Below, piece after piece: positions 61,462 through 64,000 of a stretch of DNA of 64,000 nt. This DNA comes from Olavius algarvensis associated proteobacterium Delta 3 (GTDB lineage: Bacteria > Desulfobacterota > Desulfobacteria > Desulfobacterales > CAFBRK01). Location of the stretch: NCBI GenBank assembly GCA_903231505.1, contig CAFBRK010000184.1, forward strand, positions 1-64,000. Direction: 5' to 3'. Numbering within the stretch: position 1 is the first letter of the stretch; every line of letters begins with the position of its first letter. Made by a program: the position numbers and the translations under genes. The notes beneath the pieces were generated by a model. That model ran no database searches, had not been told where the DNA came from, and worked only from the letters and a program-made list of their open reading frames with translations.

Positions 61462-62748
61462 GGGAAGTTGTTCGGCAGATGCCTTTTCGATCCAGTAGTG
61501 CTTTGAAAGGTTTACCGGAAGGCTGAGCCATGGAAAGGTTTTTGATTCCCACAATCGTGACGCAATGGAACGGAACGAGTGAAATTTCCGATCAAACCAT
61601 CGGAAGCCGCCTTCCAGTTCAGCCGCTGTCATCTGCCTCGGGCGAAACACGGCATGGGCGCCGTCGTATTTCGACCAATCGCGATGGAGGAGTCTATCAT
61701 CCCGTGCCAATTCGTTGAACAGGGGCGTATTGGGGTACGGCACGACAATTCTCGGGGCAACCATGTCGACCCCGAGACGGTTCAGGTGTTCAAAGGTGAT
61801 TTCGAAAATATCCTTCTCGTCATCGTCAAATCCCAGCATAATCCCGGTATACACCGAGATCCCGGAATCGTGGAGAAACTTGATGCCCTCCTCGTAAGCC
61901 CGGACATCGTTGTGGAATTTTCCATTATTGCGCAAACTGAGCGAATTAAAGGATTCCAAACCGAAGAAAAGGCCCCTGCAGCCGCTGTTTGCCGCAAGGC
62001 GGACAAGCGCCTTGTCCTTGACGAGGTTAAAGGTGCACTGACCGAACCAGATTTTTTTCAACAGAGCCATTTCCCGAAACAGTTTTTCGGCCCAGAGCGG
62101 ATTGCCGATAAGGTTGTCATCCCAGAACATGATGACCCGCCGCTGGAGGGGGCCGCCGGCAGCCCTCTCGATTTCTTCGACCACATGTTTAACCGGCCGG
62201 GTCTGAAAACGGGGATACACTCTTCGGGTGGTACAGAACTTACATGAGAACGGACAGCCGCGGGTGGCCTGGACCGTGTTGAGGATGCTGTAGCGCTTTT
62301 GGTTCAGCAGGTCCCGCCGCGGAACGGGGATGTGCCCCGGATCGAGGGCACGCGTATTTCGGTAGTATTTTCTCAGGCACCCTGCTCTGAAATCCTGCAG
62401 CAGCTGGGGCCATAGAAGATCCCCTTCGCCGATAATGACCGCGTCAAAATAGGCGGCCGCCTCCTGGGGCATCAGCGAGACGTGGGGGCCCCCGCAAACG
62501 ACGGTCTTCCCTCTCTCCCGCAATTTTTGGGCCAGCGCATATGCCCGGTTGGCCAGCGGGACCACACATGTCAGGGCGACCAGATCGGCATCCCCATCCA
62601 GATCAATTGTTTCAAACGCTTCGTCGACAATGGATACCTCGATATCCAGGGGTGTATAGGCGGCCAGCAGGGGATGGGTCAGCGGGGCTGCCCGAAACAA
62701 CGGGCGGTTGCCCGGTACCTTGGATAAGTAGACGAGTTGGACCTTAAT
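61414..62748 (-). CDS. B12-binding domain radical SAM protein
   Basis: The protein has an N-terminal cobalamin-binding-like domain (VVCGGPHVSLMPQEAAAYFD, VIIGEGDLLWPQ) and a radical SAM domain with the cluster motif CPFSCKFC (in TRGCPFSCKFCTTRRV), WDDNLIGNP and FFGLESFNSLSL. Family members include hopanoid and lipid modifying enzymes; the substrate is unknown. The first ATG-class codon in frame is TTG at 62700, which would cut the usual first strand. Sixteen codons upstream an ATT (62748) preceded by GGGAGG would restore IKVQLVYLSKVPGN, matching the normal MKV-type start; an in-frame TAG lies 13 codons before it. The 444-residue form is given. Confidence 0.85.
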   Translation of the reverse strand: MKVQLVYLSKVPGNRPLFRAAPLTHPLLAAYTPLDIEVSIVDEAFETIDLDGDADLVALTCVVPLANRAYALAQKLRERGKTVVCGGPHVSLMPQEAAAYFDAVIIGEGDLLWPQLLQDFRAGCLRKYYRNTRALDPGHIPVPRRDLLNQKRYSILNTVQATRGCPFSCKFCTTRRVYPRFQTRPVKHVVEEIERAAGGPLQRRVIMFWDDNLIGNPLWAEKLFREMALLKKIWFGQCTFNLVKDKALVRLAANSGCRGLFFGLESFNSLSLRNNGKFHNDVRAYEEGIKFLHDSGISVYTGIMLGFDDDEKDIFEITFEHLNRLGVDMVAPRIVVPYPNTPLFNELARDDRLLHRDWSKYDGAHAVFRPRQMTAAELEGGFRWFDRKFHSFRSIASRLWESKTFPWLSLPVNLSKHYWIEKASAEQLPSGQAYPIRAAFTEDF

Positions 62749-63303
62749 AGTGCCTCCCGCTTTGAAGAAACGTCTGACAGTTGCCTATTTCATTGATTTT
62801 TTTGGTGAATATAGCCTGACAGCACATATTCCATACTTTAAAGAGCAGATCAAGCCCCGAAAACGGGCAAACACAGGACTTCGGTGGCAAAAAGGAGTTT
62901 TTCATGGGCGAACCCAGGGAGGCCACTCCCTGGATGGCGGCGGTCTGAGCCGGTATCACAATCCTTCCTGCCGGCTTTTCCGATCGGCGACAGCCCACGG
63001 TTACAACAAGCAAGGTGCCCAGCGAGTTTTGTTGCGGTGTTGTGCTTTCGGCAACACCGTTTGTTCGTTGACCTATGGAGAAAGACCCACCCGTCACGGC
63101 ACACCTGTCGAATCCGTTTGCTGTTTGCATTATTGGGAAACGATATTACCCTGTTCAAGGGCAATCACGACAATCGTTTTGAGAACTCATACGGTTGAAT
63201 TACCCCATTCCGGAAATTTCCCGATACACCAATCGATCGGCACAACAAAAGACCGGACAAAAACACGATCCTTCTTCTTAATTCCAATGAAAGGGGATAG
63301 CCA
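62749..63303. other. Divergent intergenic region before the DUF3604 gene
   Basis: No gene is supported in these 555 bases. Apart from the ribosome site of the radical SAM gene and that of the DUF3604 gene (AAAGGGGA), the clear element is the hairpin at 63035-63059. I looked for a cobalamin or cyclic-di-GMP riboswitch in both directions and did not find the consensus cores. Confidence 0.4.
63035..63059 (+). terminator. Hairpin in the gap before the DUF3604 gene
   Basis: A perfect 8-bp stem CGGTGTTG (63035-63042) and its complement (63052-63059) enclose a 9-base loop and are followed by TTTGTTCGTT. It could be a terminator or attenuator ahead of the DUF3604 gene. Confidence 0.4.
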
Positions 63304-64000
63304 ATGCGACAACTTCAGAGCATGGCAATGGGCCTCCTAATGGGGGTATTCATATGGTTCCTCCCACAGCCGGCATTTGCGGCGGATTCGGTGGGGCTGC
63401 CGGCCCCGACTTCCGAAGCGGCGGGGGCGTTTGCCGGGCAGGAACATTACTCCCCCTATGCCGGGCGTAACTTTCCAACCCAGGTATTTTGGGGCGACAC
63501 CCACCTGCACACCGGATTGTCCATGGACGCCGGGGCATTCGGGGCACGCCTCATGCCGGAAGACGCGTACCGATTTGCCCGGGGGGAGGAGCTCACGTCA
63601 TCAACAGGCCTTCAGGTGAAACTGGATCGGCCCCTCGATTTTCTCGTCGTGGCCGACCATTCTGATAACATGGGATTTTTCACACGTTTGTATGACGGAG
63701 ATCCGGAGTTTCTGGCCGATCCCACAGGTAAACGTTGGTACGAGATGATCCAGAAAGGCGGCCAGGAGGGCGTCAAGGCGGCCGCCGAGATCATTGTGGC
63801 CTTTTCCCAGGGCACCTTCCCGAAGAAGCTCATGTCTGTCCCGGGAGACCTGGCGTACCACAAAACCTGGGACGATATTATTAACGCAGCAGAGAAATAT
63901 AACGATCCGGGCCTTTTTACTTCGTTGATCGGCTACGAATGGACATCCAATACCGGGGGCAACAACCTGCACCGGGTGGTGATTTTCCGCGACGGCGGCG
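63304..64000 (+). CDS. DUF3604 family exported protein (partial, runs off the window)
   Basis: The first 232 residues are present; the gene continues beyond the window. It has a signal peptide (about 1-27, MGLLMGVFIWFLPQPAFA) and then VFWGDTHLHTGLSMDAGAFG (about 61-80) and LDFLVVADHSDNMG (about 112-125), the His/Asp metal-binding pattern of PHP-like DUF3604 proteins. Family members are predicted periplasmic metallo-hydrolases of unknown substrate, usually over 600 residues. The ATG at 63304 has AAAGGGGA upstream. It is divergent from the radical SAM gene. Confidence 0.9.
   Translation, partial: MRQLQSMAMGLLMGVFIWFLPQPAFAADSVGLPAPTSEAAGAFAGQEHYSPYAGRNFPTQVFWGDTHLHTGLSMDAGAFGARLMPEDAYRFARGEELTSSTGLQVKLDRPLDFLVVADHSDNMGFFTRLYDGDPEFLADPTGKRWYEMIQKGGQEGVKAAAEIIVAFSQGTFPKKLMSVPGDLAYHKTWDDIINAAEKYNDPGLFTSLIGYEWTSNTGGNNLHRVVIFRDGG

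Noticed and set aside
62749-63303. Cobalamin or cyclic-di-GMP riboswitch near the B12 radical SAM gene
   Set aside because: GC-rich and A-rich pieces were suggestive, but the B12-box core and the GEMM core sequences are not present on either strand.

Overview
The window looks like a chromosomal segment of a Gram-negative, sulfate-reducer-like member of the Desulfobacterota (former Deltaproteobacteria). This rests on gene content and order: a complete dcw cluster headed by mraZ, meso-DAP-type MurE, a BamA-Skp-LpxD-FabZ-LpxA-LpxI-LpxB-MsbA outer-membrane operon, a DHH-CBS-nucleotidyltransferase fusion of the deltaproteobacterial CCA/A-adding type, stand-alone AICAR transformylase, and many class III nucleotide cyclase, GAF and HAMP signalling proteins. 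Genus assignment is not possible from the sequence alone. No rRNA, IS element, phage or CRISPR array is visible. One tRNA (Val, anticodon CAC) is present.

Layout. 0.26-17.3 kb, minus strand: mraZ-rsmH-ftsL-ftsI-murE-murF-mraY-murD-ftsW-murG-murC-murB-ftsQ-ftsA-ftsZ, mostly overlapping or abutting, behind a sigma70-like promoter with an A/T-rich upstream tract and MraZ-box-like repeats. 18.0-23.1 kb, plus: a eukaryotic-type S-adenosylmethionine decarboxylase, spermidine synthase, a flavin/PLP-oxidase-fold protein, an HD hydrolase and a split PurH pair. 23.6-27.2 kb: threonine aldolase, a small secreted protein, a cyclic-nucleotide-binding protein and a GAF-cyclase. 28.0-31.7 kb, plus: a pseudopilin with an internal tandem repeat, a lipoprotein, a histidine-kinase-like protein lacking the phosphoacceptor histidine, and a HAMP-like membrane protein; this is the best candidate here for an undescribed system. 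31.8-39.3 kb, minus: DHH-CBS-CCA protein, M50 protease, trpS, scpA, scpB, ihfB, tRNA-Val and a small hypothetical gene. 39.6-45.9 kb, plus: pilC, a PilS-like kinase, lysS, lolC/E, lolD. 45.9-57.8 kb, plus: bamA, skp, lpxD, fabZ, lpxA, lpxI, a Gfo/Idh/MocA dehydrogenase, lpxB, msbA and a family 2 glycosyltransferase. 58.2-64.0 kb: a very large zinc-ribbon/cyclase/AAA/TPR protein, a convergent B12-binding radical SAM gene and the start of a DUF3604 gene.

The genes are dominated by cell-envelope work: peptidoglycan precursor synthesis and septation, then lipoprotein export, outer-membrane protein assembly and lipid A synthesis and flipping. A cyclic-nucleotide theme (two class III cyclases, one cNMP-binding protein) runs between them.

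The non-coding space is unusually structured. Two complete copies (and one partial) of a 144-174 bp element have terminal inverted repeats whose arms differ between copies in a compensatory way. Several intergenic gaps are filled with degenerate arrays of exact 7-, 8- or 9-bp periodicity, with the same octamer core recurring at three distant loci.
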